Positions 7,680-15,146 of a stretch of DNA of 33,722 bases are shown one piece after another; within the stretch, counting starts at the first letter, position 1, and every line of letters begins with the position of its first letter. The notes under the pieces were generated by a model, which was given only the letters and a program-made list of their open reading frames with translations, was not told the DNA's origin and made no database searches. A program made the position numbers and the translations under genes. The stretch comes from Cellulosilyticum sp. (lineage in GTDB: Bacteria; Bacillota; Clostridia; Lachnospirales; Cellulosilyticaceae): assembly GCA_017421915.1 (NCBI GenBank), contig JAFOHG010000019.1:1-33722 (forward strand). Direction: 5' to 3'.

Positions 7680-8771
7680 ATGAAAAAAAGTTGTTGTAAC
7701 AACGACATGAAGTATTTCGAGAAACCTAATGCAGGTATTTGTGATATTTGTCACCCTGCTGAAAATAAAATGTCACCTATCGAAGCAGTTGCAATGTGTC
7801 CTCCTATGGGAGAACCTAAATTACTCACTATGATGGCTCCAGTTGTATTTGACGAATGTGGTATTAATCTTTGCCGTACAGTTGCTATTTGTGACTTACA
7901 AGATGTTTGTAGTGGAGAGCCAAGAAGACAGTGTGATATTGTATTTGGTGGTTTAACTAAATGTGACTTAGCTAATGCTGAAAAAATTCAACTTCAGGTA
8001 GTAGATATTGACTTTAATTTCGTAGACCCAATGGGTAATAGATATTCTGAAATTCAACCTGCAAAATGTAAACCAAATTTAAGCCGCATTACATTAAAAG
8101 ACATCGATGTAACTTTCTCAGTATCTGTTATTGATAGTTGCTGCAAAATAGTAAAACAAGGTATGATGACATTAAGATATTTAGGCGATGAAAGAGACTG
8201 CGCATACGACTCATGTACAAATCCATCATGTATTGCATTTGATCTTTATACACCATATGGCGTTGCATTTGCAGCAGAAAATCCATCAGGATGTAATAAA
8301 CTTGTTCCAACTATTAATTTTATGGGTTATGTTAATAGTGAAAAGGGAAGAGGTTGTTGTGGAGAAGGTGGATTTGCTGAGTATCCATCTAATAATGGCA
8401 TTCAACAAGGCATTTCTGCTCAAGCACTAGCTAAAGTTGTAGCATATGATGATGAATGTATTGCTATTGGACTTACACTTTATATTAAAGCTATTTACTT
8501 CGTACAATATAAATTCAGACATGAAGGCTTAACTGTACCACCTAAATTAACACCAATTGATGAACAAGAAAATAACAATTGTTTAGACTTTGTATGCGGT
8601 GACTTACTTGAAGCAAGCATTAGACCACTAGAAGTAGGGCAAGAAGCAAAATCTATTAAAAATGACAGATGTTGTAACAATAATACAAACAATAGTGCAA
8701 ACAACAAGTGCTGTGGTACAACTTGCAATAAATGCAGTTGCAACAATAGTGGATGTGGAAGTAGCAACTAA
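7680..8771 (+). CDS. Large cysteine-rich protein of unknown function
   Basis: I do not recognise a family. The 363-residue protein contains about 31 Cys, several as CC pairs (residues 5-6 and in the tail). It has no signal peptide and no membrane helix. The middle (about 45-320) is mixed polar/hydrophobic and looks folded. The last ~35 residues are a low-complexity Asn/Cys/Ser tail with repeated CC and CN steps. A Cys2 pair GICDIC lies near residue 20. The start follows AGGAGG with good spacing. The gene is divergent from the Asp-box protein. Cys-rich cytosolic proteins of this kind in spore formers are often coat or appendage proteins cross-linked by disulfides. That is an inference from composition, not homology; metal binding is an alternative. 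Confidence 0.7.
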   Translation: MKKSCCNNDMKYFEKPNAGICDICHPAENKMSPIEAVAMCPPMGEPKLLTMMAPVVFDECGINLCRTVAICDLQDVCSGEPRRQCDIVFGGLTKCDLANAEKIQLQVVDIDFNFVDPMGNRYSEIQPAKCKPNLSRITLKDIDVTFSVSVIDSCCKIVKQGMMTLRYLGDERDCAYDSCTNPSCIAFDLYTPYGVAFAAENPSGCNKLVPTINFMGYVNSEKGRGCCGEGGFAEYPSNNGIQQGISAQALAKVVAYDDECIAIGLTLYIKAIYFVQYKFRHEGLTVPPKLTPIDEQENNNCLDFVCGDLLEASIRPLEVGQEAKSIKNDRCCNNNTNNSANNKCCGTTCNKCSCNNSGCGSSN

Positions 8772-8787
8772 TCAATATAGCAAAAAG

Positions 8788-8818
8788 AAAGGTGTTACGA
8801 TTGATTCGTAACACCTTT
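8788..8818. terminator. Perfect 13-bp hairpin after the Cys-rich gene
   Basis: The arms at 8788-8800 and 8806-8818 are exact complements with a 5-base loop. On the plus strand only a short TTT and an AT-rich run follow. On the minus strand the stem is followed by a T-rich run, although no minus-strand gene ends here. It most likely terminates or stabilises the Cys-rich protein mRNA. Confidence 0.65.
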
Positions 8819-8911
8819 CATAATTATGGAGTGTATTTATAAATTATAGAGAAACCAATTATAAAAACAGGATAATTAATTGTAAAAAAATTCAATATAA
8901 TAAAAATTTTA

Positions 8912-8920
8912 TGGTATAAT
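8912..8920 (+). promoter_or_regulatory. Extended -10 promoter for the DegV gene
   Basis: TGGTATAAT gives a perfect TATAAT at 8915-8920 with the TGn extension. The -35 region is weak (TTCAAT at 8891-8896, 18-base spacer). It lies 25 bases upstream of the start codon. Confidence 0.6.
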
Positions 8921-8944
8921 TAAGGCAAGAGGGGAGGAGATAAA

Positions 8945-9811
8945 TTGGAAACGATTATCGTAACAGATTCATGCTGTGATTTGCCTTATTCATATATTAA
9001 AGAGAATTATATTCAAATGATTTCTATGAATATAGAAATGAATGAAATAGAAAAAAAGGATGATTTAGCAAAGACGAAGGAATATGAAGCATTTTATGAA
9101 TCTATATTAAATGGATTAATGCCAAAGACATCGCAAATTAATACCTTCGAGTTTAAAGAGATATTTGAGAAGTACATAAAAGAAGGAAAAAGCATTTTAT
9201 ACATAGGCTTTTCTTCGGCATTAAGCGGTTGTGTTAATAGTGCATATTTAGCAGAGAAAGAAGTGAAAGGAGAATATCCAGATGCTCAAATTGTAATAGT
9301 AGATAGTAAATGTGCATCTATGGGGCAAGGATTATTAATCTATTATGCAGTTGAAGCATTTAAGCAAGGAAAAAGTTTAGAAGAAGTGGTCAGCTGGATT
9401 GAACAAAATAAACTAAAATTAAATCATTGGTTTACAGTTACCGATTTAAATTATTTATTTAGAGGGGGACGAGTAAGCAAAACAGCTGCTACATTAGGAA
9501 CACTTCTTCAGATTAAGCCTATTTTACATGTAGATGATGAAGGAAGGTTAATTCCTGTAGAAAAAGTGAAGGGAAGAAAGAAATCCTTAAAAGCATTAGT
9601 TGAGAAAGTAAAAGAAAATATTGTTGAACCAGAAAATCAGATCATTTTTATAAGTCATGGGGGAGTTTTGGAAGAAGCGCATCAGATTAAAAAAGCTATT
9701 TTAGAGGAATGTCATGTGAAGGATGTGTGGATTAACTATATTGGAGCAGCAGTAGGAAGTCATGCAGGGCCTGGGACTATTGCTATTTTCTTTATGGGAG
9801 AAAAAAGATAA
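8945..9811 (+). CDS. DegV family fatty-acid-binding protein
   Basis: The 288-residue protein matches the DegV family. These cytosolic two-domain proteins hold a fatty acid and, as FakB-type subunits, can present it to a fatty-acid kinase. Typical signatures are the N-terminal IIVTDSCCDLP, the GFSSALSGCVNSA loop, the FRGGRVSK segment and the C-terminal HAGPGTIAIFF. The length is normal. The start is TTG at 8945, placed 5-6 bases after AGGGGAGGAG. No in-frame ATG fits the conserved N-terminus. The gene is monocistronic, with its own promoter and a terminator. No FakA gene is visible in the window. The exact fatty acid and whether it acts with FakA are unknown. Confidence 0.92.
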   Translation: METIIVTDSCCDLPYSYIKENYIQMISMNIEMNEIEKKDDLAKTKEYEAFYESILNGLMPKTSQINTFEFKEIFEKYIKEGKSILYIGFSSALSGCVNSAYLAEKEVKGEYPDAQIVIVDSKCASMGQGLLIYYAVEAFKQGKSLEEVVSWIEQNKLKLNHWFTVTDLNYLFRGGRVSKTAATLGTLLQIKPILHVDDEGRLIPVEKVKGRKKSLKALVEKVKENIVEPENQIIFISHGGVLEEAHQIKKAILEECHVKDVWINYIGAAVGSHAGPGTIAIFFMGEKR

Positions 9812-9853
9812 AAATGCCAAGTCCTTTTTAGCAAGAGGACTTGGCATTTTTAT
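9811..9853. terminator. Bidirectional terminator between degV and sdaAA
   Basis: ATGCCAAGTCC and GGACTTGGCAT form an 11-bp stem, flanked by an A-run and a T-run. It serves DegV (+) and the serine dehydratase operon (-). Confidence 0.92.
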
Positions 9854-9866
9854 ATCTTTTTAAAGA

Positions 9867-10751
9867 TTAGGCATCTTTACCAAAGACTTGTTCTTTATAT
9901 TTAAGACCAGTAGGTGTAATAGCTACTCCACCTAAAGCTGTTTCACGTAATTCTTTAGGGAGTTCACGACCTACTTTGTACATAGCAGCAAGTGCATCAT
10001 CAAATGGAATTTTAGAAGCGACACCAGCCATAACAAGGTCAGCTGTTGCAAGCGCACTAATAGCACCAGAAGCATTTCTTTTAGCACATGGAATTTCTAC
10101 AAGACCAGCTACAGGGTCACATACGAGACCTAGAATATTTTTGAAAACAATAGCAGCTGCATTTAAACTCATTTCAGGTGTTCCGCCCATAAGTTCAACA
10201 ATAGCAGCAGCAGCCATAGCAGCAGCAGAACCACATTCAGCTTGGCAACCCCCTTCAGCTCCAGCAAAAGTAGCATTCATTCCAATAATCATACCTACTG
10301 CAGAAGAAGCGAATAAAGCTTGAACCAGTTCATCATCTGTTTTTCCAAGTTCTTCACCTGCTGTTAAAAGAGCAGCTGGTAAGATACCGCATGAGCCAGC
10401 TGTTGGACAAGCTACAATTTTTCCCATAGAACCATTGACTTCAGAAGCCGATAAAGCCATAGCCATAGCTTTAATAGTTGCAGACCCCATAAGTGATTTT
10501 CCACTATTAAGATATTGTTGTAATTTATAAGCATCTCCACCAATTAAGCCACTTAATGAGTAAACTTCTTTTTCACGACCTAAAGTAGCAGCTTCTCTCA
10601 TTACAGATAAAGTAGAGTGCATATAAGAGAAAAGCGTTTCTCTTGATAGGCCTTTTGATTCCATTTCACGAGCAATGGCATATTCACTAAGAGAAATATG
10701 ATTTTCTTCACAAATATTAATAAGTTCTGCACCAGATTTAGCAATTTTCAT
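9867..10751 (-). CDS. sdaAA: L-serine dehydratase, iron-sulfur-dependent, alpha subunit
   Basis: This is the catalytic subunit of the oxygen-sensitive [4Fe-4S] L-serine ammonia-lyase, which turns L-serine into pyruvate and ammonia (294 aa, normal for the clostridial two-subunit type). Family landmarks are the MKIAKSGAEL start, SLSGLIGGDAYKL, CPTAGSCGILPAA, EGGCQAECGSA and GLVCDPVAGLVEIPC. These segments carry the cysteines that ligate the cluster. The ATG at 10751 follows AGGAGG and overlaps the end of the beta-subunit gene by 14 bases, so the two are translationally coupled. It lies in a block with a serine/threonine exporter and glyA. Confidence 0.95.
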   Translation of the reverse strand: MKIAKSGAELINICEENHISLSEYAIAREMESKGLSRETLFSYMHSTLSVMREAATLGREKEVYSLSGLIGGDAYKLQQYLNSGKSLMGSATIKAMAMALSASEVNGSMGKIVACPTAGSCGILPAALLTAGEELGKTDDELVQALFASSAVGMIIGMNATFAGAEGGCQAECGSAAAMAAAAIVELMGGTPEMSLNAAAIVFKNILGLVCDPVAGLVEIPCAKRNASGAISALATADLVMAGVASKIPFDDALAAMYKVGRELPKELRETALGGVAITPTGLKYKEQVFGKDA

Positions 10752-11430
10752 TATTAGGTCCTCCTACTGGGTTAATAGTAATAACATGGTTCATACCTTG
10801 AATGAGTTTAATTTGTTCAACAACTTCAAGTGGAACCTCATGATCGAGTTCAAATGTTAAGGTTGACTCTTTACCTTTTTGGCTTCTATCAGATTTCATA
10901 GAAGCAATATTAATCCCAGCATCATAAAGAATACCAGAGATTTTAGCTAAAGTTCCAGGAACATCCTCATTACTTGTAATAATAGTTGGATATTCACCAG
11001 TTAGGTTTACTTTGTTTCCATTAATTTCATCAATTTTAATTAAACCACCGCCAATAGAAGAACCAAGTATTTCCCAAGTTACATCATCTATATCTTTTAT
11101 TAAGAATTTAACAGTATTAGGATGATAGTCTCCTAAATCTGTAGGAACAAATTCAATTTTAATACCTTGTTGCTTAACTAATTCTAGAGAACTACGTAAT
11201 CTTGCATCATCAGGGTTCATTCCTAAGATACCAGCTACAAGAGCTCTGTCTGTACCGTGACCTTTGTAGGTTTTACTAAAAGAACCATGTAATAGAAAAG
11301 TAACCTCCTTAATTTCTTTGCCAACAATGGTTCTTGCAATTTTTCCAAGTCTAGCAGCACCAGCTGTGTGTGAGGAAGATGGACCAATCATAATAGGACC
11401 AAGTACGTCAAATACGCCTACGTTTGCCAT
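10738..11430 (-). CDS. sdaAB: L-serine dehydratase, iron-sulfur-dependent, beta subunit
   Basis: This is the beta subunit of the two-part Fe-S L-serine dehydratase (230 aa). The N-terminus VFDVLGPIMIGPSSSHTAGA is the signature of the family. The C-terminal third (about residues 150-225) is an ACT domain, seen as NEDVPGTLAKISGIL followed by the INIASM strand, probably for serine sensing. The ATG at 11430 follows AAAGGGG. It is the first gene of the sdaAB-sdaAA operon. The leader has an unusual run of three 11-bp direct repeats (11467-11499). The repeats lie between the likely promoters and the start codon and may control the operon. Confidence 0.95.
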   Translation of the reverse strand: MANVGVFDVLGPIMIGPSSSHTAGAARLGKIARTIVGKEIKEVTFLLHGSFSKTYKGHGTDRALVAGILGMNPDDARLRSSLELVKQQGIKIEFVPTDLGDYHPNTVKFLIKDIDDVTWEILGSSIGGGLIKIDEINGNKVNLTGEYPTIITSNEDVPGTLAKISGILYDAGINIASMKSDRSQKGKESTLTFELDHEVPLEVVEQIKLIQGMNHVITINPVGGPNNENC

Positions 11431-11466
11431 GATGATAACCCCTTTCAGTCAATTAAAAAATGTTAA

Positions 11467-11499
11467 TATTTTGTCTATATTTTGTCTATATTTTGTCTA
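11467..11499. repeat. Three tandem 11-bp repeats in the sdaAB leader
   Basis: The unit TATTTTGTCTA occurs three times without a break or mismatch (11467-11477, 11478-11488, 11489-11499), followed by a partial copy TATTTA. On the sdaAB strand each unit reads TAGACAAAATA. The period of 11 places each copy on nearly the same DNA face. Confidence 0.9.
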
Positions 11500-11526
11500 T
11501 ATTTATAGGTTGTTTGATATGAACTT

Positions 11527-11568
11527 ATTATAAGATATATTATAGAAGTTGTATAGATTTATTGATAA
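11527..11568 (-). promoter_or_regulatory. Probable overlapping promoters of the sdaAB-sdaAA operon
   Basis: On the minus strand two TATAAT boxes lie 12 bases apart (complements of 11539-11544 and 11527-11532). Weak -35 boxes are TTATCA (11563-11568, 18-base spacer) and TATACA (11550-11555, 17-base spacer). Transcription would start near 11520, leaving a leader of about 90 bases that includes the 11-bp repeats. Confidence 0.4.
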
Positions 11569-11614
11569 GGACTAAAAATTAACATAATTACCAGGAAAAA
11601 ATTTAAGAAAGGTA

Positions 11615-11660
11615 AAACAAGCGATAAAACTAATGAAACATTTAGTTCTATCGCTCGTTT
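11615..11660 (-). terminator. Intrinsic terminator of the Ser/Thr exporter operon
   Basis: Read on the minus strand, GCGATAGAACTAA pairs with TTAGTTTTATCGC with one mismatch and is followed by TTGTTTT. It lies directly after the stop codon of the small exporter subunit at 11663. Confidence 0.75.
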
Positions 11661-11662
11661 AT

Positions 11663-12088
11663 TTACTTAGGTTGTTTACGCCATAATAAAGGTAGGAGAG
11701 AGATAATGACTATAGCCCCTGCAATAACACCTGCTATTTCAAAAGTTAATGTGGCATAGTTTAAGGCAGAAGAATAATCTTTATTTAGTACAGCATACAT
11801 CATACGATAAAGCCCTAATCCAGGAACGAGAGGGATAATTCCTGCTACTAGAAAAATAGTAATAGGTGTTTTACGTTTTTTGGCCAATAGATAAGAAAGT
11901 GCTGTTACAACTAGGGCAGCTATAAAAGAAGCTATAACTGAAGAGTTGAAACGTTCATTAACTAATAGATAAATAAGCCAACCAATAGCTCCAACAGCTC
12001 CACAAATCAGAAGATGCTTTTTCTGAACATGAAAAACAATGGAAAAGCCAATAGTAGAAATAAAGGCACTAATTACACTAAGAATCAT
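11663..12088 (-). CDS. Threonine/serine exporter, small subunit (ThrE C-terminal half, YjjB/DUF3815-like)
   Basis: The 141-residue membrane protein has four or five hydrophobic segments and fits the small half of split ThrE-type exporters. Key features are the N-terminal helix, then a central PLVPGLGLYRMMYA segment typical of the family, then a C-terminal helix followed by a short basic end. It pairs with the larger subunit encoded just upstream, the two genes overlapping by four bases (ATGA). Together they would equal one full-length ThrE, which exports L-threonine and L-serine using the membrane gradient. Its position next to serine dehydratase and glyA supports a serine-related role. Actual substrate is inferred. 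Confidence 0.85.
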   Translation of the reverse strand: MILSVISAFISTIGFSIVFHVQKKHLLICGAVGAIGWLIYLLVNERFNSSVIASFIAALVVTALSYLLAKKRKTPITIFLVAGIIPLVPGLGLYRMMYAVLNKDYSSALNYATLTFEIAGVIAGAIVIISLLPLLWRKQPK

Positions 12089-12867
12089 AGTAAACCTCCT
12101 ATATAGTATGAAAGACTAAGGGATACTCCTATACCAGTAGCAAGAGCAACCGCCATAAGTAGTGCTTCAACGGCACGTGAAATACCAGAAATAAGTTCGT
12201 CACTAATGGCATCACGAACAGCAGTTGTAAAGGCAACTCCAGGAAGCAGGGGCATAATACATCCGATAATAACAGGTTCAATATTCATTATGTTCCCCAA
12301 TAGAGCATGACAAAGCATAACTGAAAAACCTAAAAAAAGTGAGCAAATAAATAAAATAAAAAAGTTAACGATTTGTTTTTCATTTAAATGATATTGAAGT
12401 AAACCTACTCCTAACCCAATGAAAAAAGAAAGAATAAATTCAATGAGTGTGGCATTAAACATAACAGCAAAAAAGCTACAACTAATGCCAATCCATAGAA
12501 TGATTACACTAGCTTTATAGGAAGCTGAAGATTTGATTTCTTTTAGTTTACTATAGCCTTCATCTATAGTAATCTTTCCACTTACATAATCTCTAGATAG
12601 TTGATTTAATTTTTCAATGCGGTCTAATCTGTTTGCTCTATTTTTTACACGAACAACTTTGGTAGATAAAGAATAAGTTTTCGTTTCTACTGTAACCATA
12701 ATACCAGTAGGAATAACAAATGTATCTACAGAGTGAAATTCATGATGATTGAGTATACGAGTGATAGTATCCTCTACACGGTAGGTTTCTGCACCACTCT
12801 TTAACATCAATTCCCCTGTATGTACAGCAAAGTCTAAAATTTTTTCATAGTAACTATTATTTTGCAC
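12085..12867 (-). CDS. Threonine/serine exporter, large subunit (ThrE N-terminal half, YjjP/DUF1212-like)
   Basis: This is the large half of the split ThrE-type Ser/Thr exporter (260 aa). The N-terminal cytosolic part has the family signature GELMLKSGAETYRVEDTI. About five membrane helices fill the second half, with the PLLPGVAFTTAVRD signature near the C-terminus. I chose GTG at 12867, preceded by AGAGAGGA. A longer in-frame ATG at 12960 would place the strong promoter at 12902-12930 inside the coding region and adds an unrelated hydrophobic N-terminus. It overlaps the small subunit by four bases. It is divergent from glyA. Confidence 0.87.
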   Translation of the reverse strand: MQNNSYYEKILDFAVHTGELMLKSGAETYRVEDTITRILNHHEFHSVDTFVIPTGIMVTVETKTYSLSTKVVRVKNRANRLDRIEKLNQLSRDYVSGKITIDEGYSKLKEIKSSASYKASVIILWIGISCSFFAVMFNATLIEFILSFFIGLGVGLLQYHLNEKQIVNFFILFICSLFLGFSVMLCHALLGNIMNIEPVIIGCIMPLLPGVAFTTAVRDAISDELISGISRAVEALLMAVALATGIGVSLSLSYYIGGLL

Positions 12868-12901
12868 GTGGAATCCTCTCTGAGTATAGATATTATTTTT
12901 T

Positions 12902-12930
12902 AGTATACATGTAGCCCAAAATAGTGTAAA
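12902..12930 (-). promoter_or_regulatory. Sigma-A promoter of the Ser/Thr exporter operon
   Basis: On the minus strand TTTACA (complement of 12925-12930), an exact 17-base spacer and TATACT (complement of 12902-12907) are present. Transcription would start about 25-30 bases before the GTG at 12867, which supports that start. Confidence 0.7.
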
Positions 12931-12985
12931 GTAGTAGGGCCTAGTAAATAAAAATGACATAATTTGCGAAATATTTTATAATATA

Positions 12986-13015
12986 TTGAAAAATATATCA
13001 TAATAATGATATCAT
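12986..13015 (+). promoter_or_regulatory. Possible glyA promoter overlapped by an inverted repeat
   Basis: TTGAAA (12986-12991), an 18-base spacer and TATCAT (13010-13015) form a plausible promoter. The -10 overlaps the palindrome ATGATATCAT (13006-13015), and TATCAT/ATGATA form a second inverted repeat around it. This may be an operator, but AT-rich palindromes arise easily by chance. Confidence 0.35.
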
Positions 13016-13066
13016 AGTAAAAATTAGATAAGTCAAATTATCCATAAATGTAGGAGGTAGAAGGAT

Positions 13067-14302
13067 ATGTATACTTTAGACGAATTACAAAGTGTTGACC
13101 AAGAAATTATGGCTCTTATCAAAGAAGAGACAGCAAGACAAAATAATAAGATTGAGCTGATTGCATCAGAAAATTTCGTTTCTAAAGCAGTTATGGCAGC
13201 TATGGGTAGTACATTAACCAATAAATATGCTGAAGGTTATCCAGGTAAACGCTACTATGGTGGCTGCGAAGTTGTTGATCAAATTGAAGATTTAGCAAGA
13301 GACAGAGCAAAGCAATTATTTGGTGCAGAGCATGCTAATGTACAACCTAATTCAGGTTCACAGGCTAACCAAGCTGTATTTTTTGCAGCTCTTAAGCCTG
13401 GAGATACTGTGATGGGAATGGACTTAAGCCATGGAGGACATTTAACTCATGGTAGTCCAGTTAATATGTCAGGTAAAAATTATCATGTCGTTTCTTATGG
13501 AGTAGATCCAGAAACAGAAATGATTGATTATGATAAAGTAAGAGAAATTGCATTAGAACATAAACCTAAAATGATTATTGCAGGAGCAAGTAATTATTCA
13601 AGAGTAATTGATTTTGCTAAATTTAGAAAAATTGCAGATGAAGTGGGTGCATATCTTATGGTAGATATGGCACATATTGCAGGGCTAGTAGCAGCAGGTC
13701 TTCATCCAAATCCTGTGCCATATGCACATTTTGTAACAACCACTACTCATAAAACACTTAGAGGGCCTCGTGGAGGTATGATATTATGTGATAGTGAACA
13801 TGCGAAAATGATTGATAAAGCAATTTTCCCAGGTATCCAAGGTGGTCCACTTATGCATGTTATTGCTGCAAAAGCAGTTTGTTTTAAAGAAGCTTTACAA
13901 CCAGGATTTAAAGCTTATCAAGCACAAATTATTGAAAATGCACAAGCACTTGCTAACGCTTTAACAGCCAAAGGGATGAGAATTGTATCTGGTGGTACGG
14001 ATAATCATGTTATGAGTCTAGATGTAAGAAGTATGAATGTAACGGGAAAAGAAGCAGAGCATTTATTAGATGAGATTGGTATTACATGTAATAAGAATAC
14101 AATACCATTTGACCCAGCTTCTCCAAATGTAACTAGTGGTGTAAGACTAGGGACACCAGCCGTTACAACAAGAGGCATGAAAGAAGAAGATATGGAAGAA
14201 ATTGCAGAAATTATTTATTTAGCACTTAGTGATTTTGAAAAGAATCAAGAAGAGTGTGCTAAGAGAGTGAAAACTTTATTAGACAAATATCCTTTATACT
14301 AG
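13067..14302 (+). CDS. glyA: Serine hydroxymethyltransferase
   Basis: This PLP enzyme converts L-serine and tetrahydrofolate into glycine and 5,10-methylene-THF, the main source of one-carbon units (411 aa, normal length). The Schiff-base lysine is K229 in [15 protein letters not shown]200 and H203 in VDMAHIAG bind and stack on PLP. The N-terminal [10 protein letters not shown] and [13 protein letters not shown] are family signatures. The ATG at 13067 follows AGGAGG with an 8-9-base gap. The gene is divergent from the Ser/Thr exporter and near the serine dehydratase genes, forming a serine block. It ends in its own terminator. Confidence 0.97.
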   Translation: MYTLDELQSVDQEIMALIKEETARQNNKIELIASENFVSKAVMAAMGSTLTNKYAEGYPGKRYYGGCEVVDQIEDLARDRAKQLFGAEHANVQPNSGSQANQAVFFAALKPGDTVMGMDLSHGGHLTHGSPVNMSGKNYHVVSYGVDPETEMIDYDKVREIALEHKPKMIIAGASNYSRVIDFAKFRKIADEVGAYLMVDMAHIAGLVAAGLHPNPVPYAHFVTTTTHKTLRGPRGGMILCDSEHAKMIDKAIFPGIQGGPLMHVIAAKAVCFKEALQPGFKAYQAQIIENAQALANALTAKGMRIVSGGTDNHVMSLDVRSMNVTGKEAEHLLDEIGITCNKNTIPFDPASPNVTSGVRLGTPAVTTRGMKEEDMEEIAEIIYLALSDFEKNQEECAKRVKTLLDKYPLY

Positions 14303-14345
14303 GAAACATACCATAAGAAGTAAAAGCTTTTGATTTATAGAATAT

Positions 14346-14394
14346 AAAGCCCTTGAGGTTATAAACTCATTTAGTTTACAATCTCGAGGGTTTT
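14346..14394 (+). terminator. Intrinsic terminator after glyA
   Basis: AAAGCCCTTGAGGTTATAAAC pairs, with a few wobbles and mismatches, with GTTTACAATCTCGAGGGTTTT and is followed by T-rich sequence. Confidence 0.75.
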
Positions 14395-14567
14395 ATTATT
14401 TTGTTAAATTATATTAAGAAAGCGTTTAGAAAGAATGATAAAAATATAAAATTTATTATGATGAAAGGTAGGTAGAGTATAATTAATTTGGCAAGGAATA
14501 AAATGGTAAGATGTCGGATAGTATTTAATTTGGAAAGTTTAAAGAAAAGGTATAGGGGGGAAAAATT

Positions 14568-14978
14568 ATGCCAAGATTAAGGTATTTGTATCGCCCATTA
14601 CATCTAAGGAAAAACTATAAAGAGATTAATGAAGAGGAGATTTTATGCAAATTATATGATTGCCGAGTAGGAACATTGAAGCTAGTCATATCTAAATTAA
14701 TCAATGAGGCAATACTAAGCCATATGAACCTAGATATTAATTCAACGATTACGCAGATGTTAGAGTTAAATAATTATCTAACGAGTCTTTTTATAATTAA
14801 TTTATATCCGTTGATTTTTAATTATCTATTACAGGAACTAGAGGATAAGCAAATTGAAGAAATAGATGAAGATATTTTAAGAAGGATTGAAGAATTAGCT
14901 AGGTCAGCAGATATGGAGACAGAACTTGATCTGTTATTAGTTACATTAGAGGAGATTGTTAATCAATTAGAAGTATAA
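14568..14978 (+). CDS. Uncharacterised helical protein
   Basis: I recognise no family. The 136-residue protein has a basic N-terminus (first 20 residues with RLRY, RPLHLRK), a predicted helical middle, and an acidic, Leu/Ile/Glu-rich C-terminal half. The C-terminal half (about 85-136) has spacing compatible with amphipathic helices or a coiled coil. There is one hydrophobic stretch, LTSLFIINLYPLIFNYLL (about 72-89), which may be buried or membrane-associated. The ATG at 14568 follows AGGGGGGA. A GTATAAT box near 14477-14483 can serve as -10. A terminator follows, so it is a single-gene unit between glyA and the EF-G-like gene. Confidence 0.65.
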   Translation: MPRLRYLYRPLHLRKNYKEINEEEILCKLYDCRVGTLKLVISKLINEAILSHMNLDINSTITQMLELNNYLTSLFIINLYPLIFNYLLQELEDKQIEEIDEDILRRIEELARSADMETELDLLLVTLEEIVNQLEV

Positions 14979-14983
14979 GAAAG

Positions 14984-15023
14984 CAAAACTAACATAGCAT
15001 AAAATTGTTATGTTAGTTTTTTG
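14984..15023. terminator. Intrinsic terminator after the 14568 gene
   Basis: AAACTAACATA and TATGTTAGTTT pair perfectly around a 12-base loop, followed by a T-run at 15017-15022. Confidence 0.88.
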
Positions 15024-15146
15024 TATATTTGTACAAAAATATTCTTATAAAAATAAAAATCATAGTAAAAATATAGCATACCCACCTAAGCTTAGAAATA
15101 AGAATGATAACAGGTAGTTTTTATTTTAAAGAAAGGGGTTGTTGGT

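Noticed and set aside
8188..8430. 80-codon plus frame inside the Cys-rich gene
   Set aside because: It overlaps a real gene in another frame and has biased composition (His, Met and Leu rich).
12868..12960. Longer N-terminus of the Ser/Thr exporter large subunit
   Set aside because: A near-consensus promoter lies within it, and the family N-terminus fits the GTG at 12867.
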